Positions 1 through 9,613 of a stretch of DNA of 64,000 bases are shown piece by piece. The notes beneath the pieces were generated by a model. It was not told the origin of the DNA, did no database searches, and was given only the letters and a program-made list of their open reading frames with translations. A program made the translations under genes and the position numbers. How positions within the stretch are numbered: position 1 is the stretch's first letter; every line of letters begins with the position of its first letter. Source of the DNA: Paenibacillus pabuli NBRC 13638 (GTDB lineage: Bacteria > Bacillota > Bacilli > Paenibacillales > Paenibacillaceae); NCBI RefSeq assembly GCF_001514495.1, contig NZ_BCNM01000032.1, forward strand, positions 1 through 64,000. Reading direction: 5' to 3'.

Positions 1-70
1 AAGTTTCTTTCGAAGCTTATTTCATTCGCTTGCCGCACCATGTTTCTCGTGTTTTCTTGGCCGGAATTAG

Positions 71-99
71 AATATACCATGTACGGATTTCGAATGCAA
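71..99 (-). promoter_or_regulatory. Sigma-A-type promoter pointing out of the window
   Basis: Read on the minus strand, a -35 hexamer TTGCAT (94-99) and a -10 hexamer TATATT (71-76) are separated by 17 nt. It would drive a gene that starts to the left of this window. The rest of 1-261 shows only a GGAGGG/CCCTCC hairpin (about 227-246) just downstream of the membrane-protein gene; it lacks a T-run and is at best a weak terminator. Confidence 0.5.
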
Positions 100-261
100 G
101 CTTTATTTTTAGTATAATGTTTTAACTTCTTTAGCAGCACATACACTTACACAATTGACTTTACCAAACCCTATCCCTTCGTTGTCGGCCTTTACTTGGA
201 CACACTCATACATTCTCTTCAATTCAGGAGGGTTGCAAGCCCTCCCCTACTATATCCTATG

Positions 262-810
262 TTACTTCACTTTCTTCACAGGCATTTTTCGCGGCCACAA
301 ACTGTAACTAAAGCTGATTACAAAATCGATTCCAAGTACGATTCCCCAAAGCCTAATTAGGTTTGAAAAAGATGCTGTACGATCCGCATCGCTAATCCAC
401 CAGATCATGACTAGCAGGAGAAGGCTACCTATACACCACGCCAATAGATGCCTAAACCAGCCAATCCGCTCACGACTCGCATGCTCACTGCCGTACACCT
501 TGCTGCTCCGAGGATTATCTCCACCCTTGAACCAATACAGGAAATAACGATCAGCCCAAGCGATCATCTGATGGCCATATGCAATACTTACTCCTATATA
601 TATCGCTGCAATGCCATGAACAAGACTTGCCGTAGCCCCCCTTTGAAGATCCATCACCGTAGCAACCAATAAAAGAACATCTACAATTGGCGTCGCCATT
701 AACAATGCAACACCTGCTCGTTTCATCCCCAGCAGATAGCGCACACACAAGCCAGCAATGACAAATACCCAGAAGGCAATCTCACATCCAATAATAAAAT
801 AGGCAATCAA
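262..810 (-). CDS. Small integral membrane protein, YmcC-like
   Basis: A protein of about 182 residues with four or five hydrophobic segments, including one at the N terminus, two around residues 25-75 and two in the C-terminal third, so it should sit in the cytoplasmic membrane. It resembles in size and layout the uncharacterised YmcC group of Bacillus. The reaction or cargo is unknown. I chose TTG at 810 because AAAGGAG lies 8 nt upstream; a GTG at 819 would abut the Shine-Dalgarno. It is divergent from a TetR-type gene and shares a 15-bp inverted-repeat operator with it, so it is probably the regulated target, as is common for TetR/membrane-protein pairs. An efflux or stress role is only a guess. 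Confidence 0.7.
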   Translation of the reverse strand: MIAYFIIGCEIAFWVFVIAGLCVRYLLGMKRAGVALLMATPIVDVLLLVATVMDLQRGATASLVHGIAAIYIGVSIAYGHQMIAWADRYFLYWFKGGDNPRSSKVYGSEHASRERIGWFRHLLAWCIGSLLLLVMIWWISDADRTASFSNLIRLWGIVLGIDFVISFSYSLWPRKMPVKKVK

Positions 811-824
811 ATAATCCACTCCTT

Positions 825-871
825 TTATAATACAAACGTATTAAATACAATTTAACACGTTTGTATTATAA
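825..871. promoter_or_regulatory. Perfect 15-bp inverted repeat, probable TetR-family operator
   Basis: TTATAATACAAACGT at 825-839 is repeated exactly in reverse complement at 857-871, with a 17-nt centre. The left arm covers the -10 region of the leftward membrane-protein gene (TATTAT, 827-832; weak -35 TTAAAT, 850-855). The right arm covers the -35 of the rightward tetR promoter. Binding here would close both promoters, giving autoregulation plus control of the neighbour. Confidence 0.75.
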
Positions 872-890
872 TAATCAACAATGATATAAT
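861..890 (+). promoter_or_regulatory. tetR promoter, probably giving a leaderless mRNA
   Basis: TTGTAT (861-866) and TATAAT (885-890) are separated by 18 nt. The start codon of the TetR gene begins at 897, only 6 nt after the -10 element, so the predicted transcription start coincides with the ATG. No Shine-Dalgarno is present upstream. Confidence 0.6.
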
Positions 891-896
891 CCGTTT

Positions 897-1496
897 ATGC
901 CTAAAATAGTTGATCATGATAAGCAGCGGCTGCTCGTGGCCGAAGCGGCCTGGCGCGTCATCCGAAGAGACGGCATGGAACAAGCCTCTGTTCGAAATAT
1001 TGCAGTAGAGGCTGGCATATCAGTCGGATCTATGCGCCACTACTTTTCAACCCAATCGGAACTCCTCCTGTATGCAATGAATCTGGTATCGGAACGGGTC
1101 ACGAATCGAATTGCTCAGATGTCCTTTGATGCTTCTCCTTTGGACAATATGAAGCTTCTGCTGCTTGAACTCTTGCCAAACACGGACGAAAAAATGGCCG
1201 AAATGGAGGTGTGGTATGCTTTTACAGCCAAGTCCAAGACTGACCCTGCTCTCAAAGATCATGCTGACAAAGTATACGATGAACTCAGACATGCGATGGC
1301 TAAGGTTATCACCTACCTGATGGAGCTCAGTCTCTCCCGAACAGACCTCGATAAGGAGCTGGAAATTGAACGGCTGTACGCTCTGATTGATGGTTTGGGA
1401 ATTCATGCGGTTCTTCGTCCTGACCAGATGAATACCAAGATCATGGAAGACATTCTTACTATGCATCTTGCAACATTATGCCGGAGTACAGAATAA
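897..1496 (+). CDS. TetR/AcrR-family transcriptional regulator
   Basis: A 199-residue repressor of normal TetR length. The N-terminal helix-turn-helix spans roughly residues 10-55 (motif region IAVEAGISVGSMRHYF), followed by an all-helical ligand-binding and dimerisation domain. The N terminus resembles B. subtilis PksA-type regulators. It is one of only three plus-strand genes in the window and is divergent from a membrane protein with a shared perfect inverted repeat between them, so autoregulation and local repression are likely. The ligand cannot be read from sequence. Oddity: the ATG lies directly after the -10 element and has no ribosome binding site, suggesting leaderless translation. 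An upstream ATG at 881 is closed by a stop after two codons, so no longer start is available. Confidence 0.9.
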   Translation: MPKIVDHDKQRLLVAEAAWRVIRRDGMEQASVRNIAVEAGISVGSMRHYFSTQSELLLYAMNLVSERVTNRIAQMSFDASPLDNMKLLLLELLPNTDEKMAEMEVWYAFTAKSKTDPALKDHADKVYDELRHAMAKVITYLMELSLSRTDLDKELEIERLYALIDGLGIHAVLRPDQMNTKIMEDILTMHLATLCRSTE

Positions 1497-1571
1497 CATT
1501 CGGGCAAATTCAAATGCTTCCGCCCTCTCCTTCGTACTCCAGGGGACCGAGTTATTCGTTTCTATGAAAGC

Positions 1572-1658
1572 AAAAAAAACCGCAAGGCATTCGTTGTGAC
1601 CAACCTATATATCCATAATGGAATGGGGTTAGCCTACATGCCTGACGGTTTTTCTTTT
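1572..1658. terminator. Bidirectional terminator between tetR and ktrB
   Basis: AAAACCG..AGGCA (from 1572) pairs with TGCCT..CGGTTTT (1639-1653) around a long loop. A T-run follows on the plus strand and eight Ts follow on the minus strand. It can serve both convergent genes. Confidence 0.6.
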
Positions 1659-2996
1659 TTATCCGATAATAATCCGGCCTTCCGGATGGCGATACAACTT
1701 CTTCTCTTTGCGCGGACGGAGCGCGTATGCAATCGTTAATGGTCCAATCCGTCCTATAAACATGGTGAAGGCGATAATGATTTTTCCCCAATCGGTTAAT
1801 TCATGCGTTACTCCCACCGACAAACCCACCGTTCCGATGGCTGAGGCCGCCTCAAACATAAGTGCAAGAAACGGGGCATCCTCTGTCGTTAACAGGAGCA
1901 TTACCACGACCATGAATATGATCAGAGAGACCATAATAATCGTCAATGCTCTCATCAGCAATTCCTTGGGAACGCGCTGACGGAAAAACACAATATCTTT
2001 ATTGCCACGAATCATCGCATACACCGCTCCAATCATGATTAGGAACGTTGTCGTTTTAATCCCGCCCCCGGTTGACCCTGGAGAAGCCCCAATAAACATC
2101 AACAGAATGAAGAAGAACTGGGTAGCCTGCCTCATCTGGGTAATATCGATGGTACTCGTGCCCGACGAACGTGTAGAGACCGATTGGAAGAACGAGGCGT
2201 AGATCTTTTCACTCCAACTAAGAGAAGCCAGTGTGTGCCCATTGGTGAACTCAAATACAAACAGTACAATTGCACCGATACCAATCAGCGCACCCGATAC
2301 AGACAACACAAGTTTGGACTGCAACGATAAACGGCGTCGCTTACGGAACTCAAACAGATCATTCAGCACCACAAAGCCGAGTCCACCTGATACAACCAGC
2401 ACGGAAGCTGTCAGGTTAAACAGCCAATCCCCGGTATAATACTGAAAACTGTTGCCAAACAGATCGAAGCCACCGTTATTAAATAAAGAAACCGAGTGAA
2501 AGGCTCCATAGTATACCGCCTGCCAAAAAGGCATCTCCGTTGCCCATCGCACTGCCAATATAATGGCAGCCACTCCTTCGATGGTAAACGAAAAGATCAG
2601 CACCTTACGGATAATGCGTACAATGCCTTCCATACTATCAGCGTTGATCGCTTCTTTGAGGAGCAGCCTGTCCTTAAGCGAAATTCGCTTACCCAGCACC
2701 AATGCAAACAGCGTTGCAATCGTCATGAAGCCAAGACCACCAAGCTGCATAAGCACCATAATCACAATCTGACCAAACAGGTTAAAGGTCGTACCTACAT
2801 CCACAACAACCAACCCGGTCACACATGCAGCAGAAGTCGAAGTAAACAGCGCATCAATAAACGCCAAATGCCTTCCGCTTTGATTGGATATTGGCAGCAT
2901 AAGCAGAATCGTACCAATCGTGATAATTAGCATAAAACCACCAACCAGGATCAATGGAGGCGATAGGAATTTAGCAATGTGAAGCCTAAACTTCAT
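1659..2996 (-). CDS. ktrB: KtrB/TrkH-family potassium uptake channel subunit
   Basis: A polytopic membrane protein of 445 residues, normal for KtrB, the K+-translocating subunit that works with the cytosolic RCK protein KtrA. The four P-loop regions characteristic of the Trk/Ktr/HKT superfamily can be seen: near residue 55 (SAACVTGL), then FNNGGF, STRSSG and IGTVGLS. The start at 2996 is chosen because AGAGGTG sits just upstream and a basic N-terminal stretch leads into the first membrane helix; a longer frame upstream lacks a binding site. No ktrA is present in the window, so the partner is encoded elsewhere. Ktr systems are commonly inhibited by c-di-AMP in Firmicutes, which fits the c-di-AMP receptor and riboswitch elsewhere here. 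No riboswitch is visible before this gene itself. Confidence 0.9.
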   Translation of the reverse strand: MKFRLHIAKFLSPPLILVGGFMLIITIGTILLMLPISNQSGRHLAFIDALFTSTSAACVTGLVVVDVGTTFNLFGQIVIMVLMQLGGLGFMTIATLFALVLGKRISLKDRLLLKEAINADSMEGIVRIIRKVLIFSFTIEGVAAIILAVRWATEMPFWQAVYYGAFHSVSLFNNGGFDLFGNSFQYYTGDWLFNLTASVLVVSGGLGFVVLNDLFEFRKRRRLSLQSKLVLSVSGALIGIGAIVLFVFEFTNGHTLASLSWSEKIYASFFQSVSTRSSGTSTIDITQMRQATQFFFILLMFIGASPGSTGGGIKTTTFLIMIGAVYAMIRGNKDIVFFRQRVPKELLMRALTIIMVSLIIFMVVVMLLLTTEDAPFLALMFEAASAIGTVGLSVGVTHELTDWGKIIIAFTMFIGRIGPLTIAYALRPRKEKKLYRHPEGRIIIG

Positions 2997-3101
2997 GGAG
3001 GCACCTCTTTTAACATAATACAAGCAGATAAGCGAACAAGGTGTCGAAACACTTTGGCAACTCAAGCTCAGACGAATCACCTCGATGTTTATGTAAACCT
3101 A

Positions 3102-3148
3102 AAGAGGAACTTGCCACCAGCATCATACTGAACGGCAGGTTCCTCTTC
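3102..3148 (-). terminator. Probable lysS terminator
   Basis: AAGAGGAAC..TGCC pairs with GGCA..GTTCCTCTT just downstream of lysS on the minus strand. The T-run is short, so efficiency is uncertain. The 150 bases between lysS and ktrB hold nothing else I can identify. Confidence 0.5.
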
Positions 3149-3176
3149 TATTATGATCGCATTAAGCGTTCCTTAT

Positions 3177-4697
<1,521 letters not shown>

Positions 4698-4756
4698 CTA
4701 TATTCATCTCCTTATTTACATTGCAGACATCTCCAGAGGTATTCTTCCTCTAATGT

Positions 4757-4786
4757 TGAAAAAAGCTTCCCTAAGGAAGCTTTTGT
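4757..4786 (-). terminator. greA Rho-independent terminator
   Basis: Perfect 10-bp stem AAAAGCTTCC/GGAAGCTTTT (4761-4770 and 4775-4784) with a CTAA loop, followed on the minus strand by a T-run. It lies between greA and lysS. Confidence 0.85.
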
Positions 4787-4815
4787 CTCAGTGCCCGACT
4801 GCTTCATTGCTTATA

Positions 4816-5292
4816 TTACTTTTTGATATCTACAATTTTATATTGAATTACGCCAGCAGGCACGCTTACATCAACAACCGTACCTTTTTTCTTACCCAGA
4901 ATAGCTTTTCCAACCGGGCTTTCGTTCGATATTTTGTTCTGAAGCGGATCCGACTCCGCAGTACCTACGATCGTATATTCAGTGATGTCGCCGAACTCAA
5001 GATCTTCTACTGTAACTGTCGCACCAACGCTTACGGCTTCGGTATCGATCTCGTCGCTGTTGATAATCCGTGCGTTCCGAAGCAGCTTCTCCAACGTGAT
5101 CACGCGGCCTTCAATGAAAGCCTGTTCGTTCTTCGCGTCTTCGTATTCAGAGTTCTCACTAATATCTCCATACCCGATGGCTACCTTAATCCGTTCAGCC
5201 ACTTCGCGGCGCTTCACCGATTTTAGCATTTCCAGTTCTTCTTCAAGCTTCTTAAGTCCCTCTGGGGTAAGGATAACTTCCTTATCGCTCAT
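4816..5292 (-). CDS. greA: Transcription elongation factor GreA
   Basis: A 158-residue factor, exactly the family size, that binds in the RNA polymerase secondary channel and stimulates cleavage of backtracked RNA. The N-terminal coiled coil (residues about 8-75) contains the acidic tip region around [11 protein letters not shown], and the C-terminal FKBP-like domain carries the [15 protein letters not shown] segment. Start chosen at 5292 because AGGAGAA lies upstream at good spacing; in-frame Met codons further upstream lack a binding site. It has its own consensus promoter (5467-5495), a leader of about 165 nt and a strong terminator, so it is probably an independent unit inside the lysS-dusB neighbourhood. 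Confidence 0.96.
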   Translation of the reverse strand: MSDKEVILTPEGLKKLEEELEMLKSVKRREVAERIKVAIGYGDISENSEYEDAKNEQAFIEGRVITLEKLLRNARIINSDEIDTEAVSVGATVTVEDLEFGDITEYTIVGTAESDPLQNKISNESPVGKAILGKKKGTVVDVSVPAGVIQYKIVDIKK

Positions 5293-5466
5293 CTCAACCG
5301 ATTCTCCTGTCATGGGAATAATTTGATTGCACGGCAACGGAACCAGCGCTGTTTACAGAGCTCCGCCCGCATACATCTTCAAAACTATATGAAGTTCTCC
5401 AGAGAAACAGAACGTTCCTCCTGATGCACTAGCCTTATAACGCACATGGCGAATTTATACTGTGAA

Positions 5467-5495
5467 ATTATAGGGTAACGGTCTCGAAAAGTCAA
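5467..5495 (-). promoter_or_regulatory. Consensus sigma-A promoter for greA
   Basis: TTGACT (5490-5495) and a perfect TATAAT (5467-5472) with a 17-nt spacer on the minus strand. The leader to the greA start is about 165 nt and can form two small hairpins (GTTCT/AGAAC and CTTCA/TGAAG). Confidence 0.8.
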
Positions 5496-5510
5496 TGTTA
5501 TGCCCCTATA

Positions 5511-5529
5511 GCTGTAAACGTTTCACAGC
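5511..5529. promoter_or_regulatory. Near-perfect palindrome upstream of greA, cre-like
   Basis: GCTGTAAACGTTTCACAGC is palindromic except for one pair and is close to the CcpA cre consensus around the central AAACGTTT. It lies just after the dusB stop codon and 16 bp upstream of the greA -35. It lacks a T-run, so a terminator role is unlikely. Confidence 0.4.
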
Positions 5530-5535
5530 CCCGGT

Positions 5536-6555
5536 TCAGGATACATTTTCGACTACTGCCGATTCTTGCTCCAGATTACCATCGATATGCAGCCCACTTA
5601 CAAAGTTGTTCAAGATTTGAACCATCTCATCCCGTTTCGTTTCTTCCATAATAACGTCCTTGATACGGGCAGATCCTTTGAGACCTTTCAGATACCAAGC
5701 CAGATGTTTACGCATCTCGCGCACGGCAACCGCCTCACCCTTCAGTGCGATCAGACGATCCATATGCAGGATGGCCACACGGATCTTCTCTTCGCCATTT
5801 GGGTCAGGAAGCAATTCACCCGTGCTCAGGTATTGAATGGTACGATACAGCATCCATGGGTTGCCCAGAGCAGCACGACCGATCATAACACCATCACAAC
5901 CGGTTTCATCCAACATGCGACGAGCATCTTCCGGTGAAGATACATCTCCGTTGCCGATAACCGGGATGGAGACAGCTTCTTTTACATTTTTGATGTGTGA
6001 CCAGTCCGCAGTACCTGTGTAGAGCTGCTCACGTGTACGGCCGTGCACACTGACCGCCTGTCCACCAGCGCGTTCAACCGCCAGTGCATTCTCAACTACG
6101 TAGATATGCTCGTTATCCCAGCCGATCCGCATCTTGACGGTAACCGGCTTATCTACTGCGTCCACTACAGCAGATACCATCTCATAAATTTTGTTCGGAT
6201 CAAGCAACCAGCGCGCACCTGCATCACAGCTTGTCACTTTTGGCACAGGGCATCCCATGTTGATGTCAATGATGTCAGCATTGGTCTCTTTGTCCACAAT
6301 TTTGGCTGCTTCTACGAGGGCTCCACGATCTCCCCCCCAAATTTGCAAGCTTAGCGGTTTCTCACGCTCATCTACAAACAACATCTCACGTGTACGCTTG
6401 TTACCATGCACAATGGCTTTGCCGCTCACCATCTCCGCGCATACGAGACCTGTTCCGAATTCTTTTGCAATCAGACGAAAAGCCGGATTACACACGCCAG
6501 CCATCGGCGCAAGAACGACCTGGTTTTTCATTTCAATGCCACCAATGTTAAGCAT
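5536..6555 (-). CDS. dusB: tRNA-dihydrouridine synthase (DusB family)
   Basis: A 339-residue FMN- and NADPH-dependent enzyme reducing uridines in the tRNA D-loop. The TIM-barrel flavin domain covers residues about 10-240, beginning with VVLAPMAGVCNPAFR, and the catalytic cysteine is in NMGCPVPKV (Cys102). The phosphate-binding GNGDV and MIGRAALGNPW segments follow. A C-terminal helical tRNA-binding domain completes it. The ATG at 6555 has AAAGGAGTG about 12 nt upstream. Its place between the folate cluster (yazB) and lysS is the same as B. subtilis yacF. Confidence 0.95.
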   Translation of the reverse strand: MLNIGGIEMKNQVVLAPMAGVCNPAFRLIAKEFGTGLVCAEMVSGKAIVHGNKRTREMLFVDEREKPLSLQIWGGDRGALVEAAKIVDKETNADIIDINMGCPVPKVTSCDAGARWLLDPNKIYEMVSAVVDAVDKPVTVKMRIGWDNEHIYVVENALAVERAGGQAVSVHGRTREQLYTGTADWSHIKNVKEAVSIPVIGNGDVSSPEDARRMLDETGCDGVMIGRAALGNPWMLYRTIQYLSTGELLPDPNGEEKIRVAILHMDRLIALKGEAVAVREMRKHLAWYLKGLKGSARIKDVIMEETKRDEMVQILNNFVSGLHIDGNLEQESAVVENVS

Positions 6556-6684
6556 GGTAGTTGTTCCACTCCTTTTTCAATCCGCAGACTCTTGCATGAA
6601 TGCATTTGTGTTTAGTTTGCTGTATAAATAAACGAATAATGACGATGTTTTCTAGTTCGTTAACAAGTAGCCTTAGTAGCAGTC

Positions 6685-6888
6685 TTAGTTGCCCTGCAAT
6701 TCCTCAGTGCTGATCGACAGCACTCCGGCAATAAGATTCAGCTCCCGTTCGGATACTTTACGGTTGCCCCGTTCAATCATACCCAGAATGGCCAGCGATA
6801 TGCCTGTCTCCGCAGCGAGTTCCTGTTGTGTTAAACCTTTCAGCTTCCGGAAAGCCCGGATTCGATTGGCCAATTGCACGTTTTCCAA
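6685..6888 (-). CDS. yazB: Small XRE-type helix-turn-helix protein (YazB-like)
   Basis: A 67-residue protein that is essentially a single Cro/C1-type HTH (residues about 8-62, including LTQQELAAETGISLAILGMIERG). Start appears to be TTG at 6888 with AAGGATGG upstream. It overlaps the end of folK by 49 nt in another frame, so the two are likely translationally coupled. B. subtilis has yazB at exactly this position. Its regulatory target is not known; the conserved link with folate genes suggests local control, but that is inference. Confidence 0.85.
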   Translation of the reverse strand: MENVQLANRIRAFRKLKGLTQQELAAETGISLAILGMIERGNRKVSERELNLIAGVLSISTEELQGN

Positions 6889-7388
6889 AGCTGTATTCCA
6901 TCCTTTCCATCCAGTACAGACAATGATGAGTGCACAAAGGTATACAAACCTGAATGCTCATCTTCGGTTACGATATCAGCCAGCGGCACCAATACAAACG
7001 CCCGTTCACCCATCCGTGGATGCGGCAATTGCAGCCGTTCGGTATCACTCGTCTCTCCATCCATCCAAAGCAGATCCAAATCGACTGTACGCGGGCCCCA
7101 ACGGATATCACGAACCCGCCCAAGCCGTGTTTCAATATCCAGCAGTTCCGTGAGCAGCTGCTCCGGCAAAAGTGTAGTCTGTACCGCAGTTGCCATATTC
7201 AAAAACGCTGGCTGGTCCACATAACCTACCGGCTCCGTCTCATACAGCGCAGAACAGCGCAGGACGGATATACGAGGATGTGCATCCAGCAATGTTAACG
7301 CCTCAAGCAGCGTCTGTTCCCGGTCACCCAAATTAGCCCCTAAAGCAATATAAGCCTCTGAAGATTCAGAGGTCGAATGTGCAATCAT
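6840..7388 (-). CDS. folK: 2-amino-4-hydroxy-6-hydroxymethyldihydropteridine pyrophosphokinase
   Basis: HPPK transfers pyrophosphate from ATP to 6-hydroxymethyl-dihydropterin, the step before dihydropteroate synthase. The 182-residue sequence shows the N-terminal YIALGANLGDRE motif and the signature DIRWGPRTVDLDLLW at about residues 95-110, followed by HPRMGERAFVLVPL. Normal length is about 160-170; the last 20 residues, which overlap yazB, look like a variable tail. It follows folB with a 9-nt gap and belongs to the pab-fol operon. Confidence 0.95.
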   Translation of the reverse strand: MIAHSTSESSEAYIALGANLGDREQTLLEALTLLDAHPRISVLRCSALYETEPVGYVDQPAFLNMATAVQTTLLPEQLLTELLDIETRLGRVRDIRWGPRTVDLDLLWMDGETSDTERLQLPHPRMGERAFVLVPLADIVTEDEHSGLYTFVHSSLSVLDGKDGIQLWKTCNWPIESGLSGS

Positions 7389-7397
7389 GATCGGTTC

Positions 7398-7760
7398 TCA
7401 CTTTCTTGTGCGGCGAAGCTCAACCGTTACGCCCCCAAAATGAATATCAAACGGCGGATGCGGCTTCGTCACTTTGACTGTCAATGCATTGATAACAGTA
7501 TAAGTGTCTAGTAACGAAGATGCAATATGTTCGCCCAAAGCTTCAATTAACTGGAATGATTTATTTTCGACGATCTGCTTCACGAGCTCATGGATTTCCG
7601 CATAATTGATGGTTTTGGTCAAATCATCGTTACGTCCAGCCTCGCCCAGATCCATATCGATCTCCAGATCAATATAATAACGCGCCCCCAGCTTCCGTTC
7701 CTCGGCAAATACGCCGTGATATCCGTAATACTCCATTCGATGCATTACCATTCTATCCAT
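7398..7760 (-). CDS. folB: Dihydroneopterin aldolase
   Basis: A 120-residue enzyme that splits 7,8-dihydroneopterin into 6-hydroxymethyl-dihydropterin and glycolaldehyde. Motifs: YYGYHGVFAEER near the N terminus with the active-site Glu, YIDLEI, TINYAEIHELV, and the C-terminal KPHPPF segment. I start at the ATG at 7760, which gives the family's usual length with GGCGG upstream; a TTG at 7814 would add 18 residues without a Shine-Dalgarno. It lies between folP and folK. Confidence 0.94.
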   Translation of the reverse strand: MDRMVMHRMEYYGYHGVFAEERKLGARYYIDLEIDMDLGEAGRNDDLTKTINYAEIHELVKQIVENKSFQLIEALGEHIASSLLDTYTVINALTVKVTKPHPPFDIHFGGVTVELRRTRK

Positions 7761-7866
7761 AAGTTCCGCCTGCCCTCTATATATATTGAAATCATGGTTC
7801 GATGTTCGTTCCAATTGTAAAACGCTGTGCTTTCACTGGACGGACGGGTCACCGGACCCGCCAGCA

Positions 7867-8730
7867 TCATGTCCTCCGCAAGCCTGGAGAGGCATACAGC
7901 ATGGCATCACACATGTCCACCGTACGACGTATCGGCTTCACATCATGAACCCGGACCATCTGGCATCCTTGGGCTATGCCAAAAGCAACCGTAGCGGCTG
8001 TACCCTCCAGCGCATCATCCGCTTGAACCTGTAAGGTGTTCTGGATGAATCTTTTGCGCGAGGTAGCGAGCAGAACGGGATACCCCATCTCATTGAGCAA
8101 TCCAAGCGATGACATGAGCGTCAGATTTTCATTCAGATCTTTTACAAAGCCAATGCCCGGGTCCAGAATAATCTGATCAGGTTGTACTCCAGCCTTCAGC
8201 GCGATCTGTACACTTTCCTGAAGATCATTGACTACATCAACCAAATAGTTGGTATAGTCTCGTTCTTGCCGATTGTGCATTAGGATCAAAGGGCATCCCA
8301 GTTCTGCTGCAGTGCGTGCCATCTCGGGATCAGCCTTGGCACCCCACACATCATTGATGATGTGTGCTCCAGCCTGAATAGCCTGGCGAGCGACATCCGC
8401 TTTATAGGTGTCCACCGATATCGGTATATGTGGAGCCTGCTGCCGCAGTGCTTCAATGACCGGGATAATCCGTCTGAGCTCTTCATCAGCGCCAACGATT
8501 TTTGAACCTGGACGTGTGGATTCCCCCCCAATATCGATGAGATCCGCACCGTCCTCCATCATCTGAATGGCGTGATCCACCGCTCGCTCCACATTGGTAT
8601 AACGTCCCCCATCCGAGAAGGAGTCCGGTGTGACATTCAGAATACCCATAATAAGTGTACGTGTGCCAAGTTTTAGCTCTGCTGGCCCCCACGCATAATT
8701 CCGTTCATAAATAACTGGTGTAAGTGTCAT
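7867..8730 (-). CDS. folP: Dihydropteroate synthase
   Basis: A 287-residue TIM-barrel enzyme condensing p-aminobenzoate with 6-hydroxymethyl-dihydropterin pyrophosphate; the sulfonamide target. Signature 1 is GILNVTPDSFSDGG (about residues 29-42), signature 2 is DIGGESTRPGS, and further conserved segments are SVDTYK, INDVWG, LILMHNR and DPGIGFVKDLNEN. The start overlaps the pabC stop (ATGA, 8727-8730), showing translational coupling. The gap to folB is about 100 nt. Confidence 0.97.
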   Translation of the reverse strand: MTLTPVIYERNYAWGPAELKLGTRTLIMGILNVTPDSFSDGGRYTNVERAVDHAIQMMEDGADLIDIGGESTRPGSKIVGADEELRRIIPVIEALRQQAPHIPISVDTYKADVARQAIQAGAHIINDVWGAKADPEMARTAAELGCPLILMHNRQERDYTNYLVDVVNDLQESVQIALKAGVQPDQIILDPGIGFVKDLNENLTLMSSLGLLNEMGYPVLLATSRKRFIQNTLQVQADDALEGTAATVAFGIAQGCQMVRVHDVKPIRRTVDMCDAMLYASPGLRRT

Positions 8731-9611
8731 GAAGTATACCCCGCTTTCTGCCGGTACATACCCAGAAGCGCTTCTGTAACCGGGCCTATATGTCCACTGC
8801 TGATTAAAATTTCCGTTCCATCCAAATCCCGCAATGTAGTAACTGGAACGAGTTCAGCAACAGAACCTGTCAAAAAGATCTCGTCTGTGTGCAGCAGGTC
8901 CTCCCACGGGAATAACCCTTCCCGGTAAGGAATGCCCTGCTGGGTTGCAAGCTCCAGTACAACGGCTCTGGTGATTCCCGGCAAAATACCAGTCTCGATG
9001 GAAGGTGTATAAAGGACGCCCTTTCTCACCCAGAACACATTGCTGACAATACCCTCAGCCACATGGCCACTTCGGCTGAATTGCAGACCTTCTGCACCTT
9101 GCACATGCTGCCCATATCCGCTCAGTTCCCGTTTCGCCAGAATGCTATTCATGTAATGGAGTGATTTCAATCGCACGTCTCCTTCTGGCGTGTTACGGGG
9201 CGTCGAGAGACGTTGAAGCATTTTACCATTTTTGTATAGCGATGGGGAGGGTTCAGGCAGTGCTTTTGCCAGTACGATATGATTGGGTTGTCCATAATCT
9301 CCCGAAGGGAGCCCGAGCGGAGCATCGCCTGCAGATACTGTATAGCGCACATAGGCATCCTGCAGTTCATTAGCAAGCAAGAGGTTTTTGATCCAGCCCG
9401 TTACCTCCGCTGCCGTTGTTGTAAAAGGAATGCCCAACTCACGGCACCCTGAAGCCATCCGCTCCAAATGACGTTCCAATAGAAAAGGAACCCCCTGGTA
9501 CGTCCGAAACGTCTCGAACAATCCGAGTCCGTACAAAAAGCCGTGATCCGTTACCGGAACCACGGCTGCCGCCATATTGACCAATTCTCCGTTTATCGCG
9601 GCATATTTCAT
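8727..9611 (-). CDS. pabC: 4-amino-4-deoxychorismate lyase
   Basis: A 294-residue PLP enzyme of fold type IV that removes pyruvate from aminodeoxychorismate to make p-aminobenzoate. Visible features: VTDHGFLYGLGLFETFR at residues about 20-36, the LKSLHYMNSILAKREL segment containing the expected PLP lysine, and GILPGITRAVVLELA near residue 215. Branched-chain aminotransferases and D-amino acid transaminases share the fold, but the position between pabA and folP makes PabC the clear choice. Confidence 0.93.
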   Translation of the reverse strand: MKYAAINGELVNMAAAVVPVTDHGFLYGLGLFETFRTYQGVPFLLERHLERMASGCRELGIPFTTTAAEVTGWIKNLLLANELQDAYVRYTVSAGDAPLGLPSGDYGQPNHIVLAKALPEPSPSLYKNGKMLQRLSTPRNTPEGDVRLKSLHYMNSILAKRELSGYGQHVQGAEGLQFSRSGHVAEGIVSNVFWVRKGVLYTPSIETGILPGITRAVVLELATQQGIPYREGLFPWEDLLHTDEIFLTGSVAELVPVTTLRDLDGTEILISSGHIGPVTEALLGMYRQKAGYTS

Positions 9612-9613
9612 CG

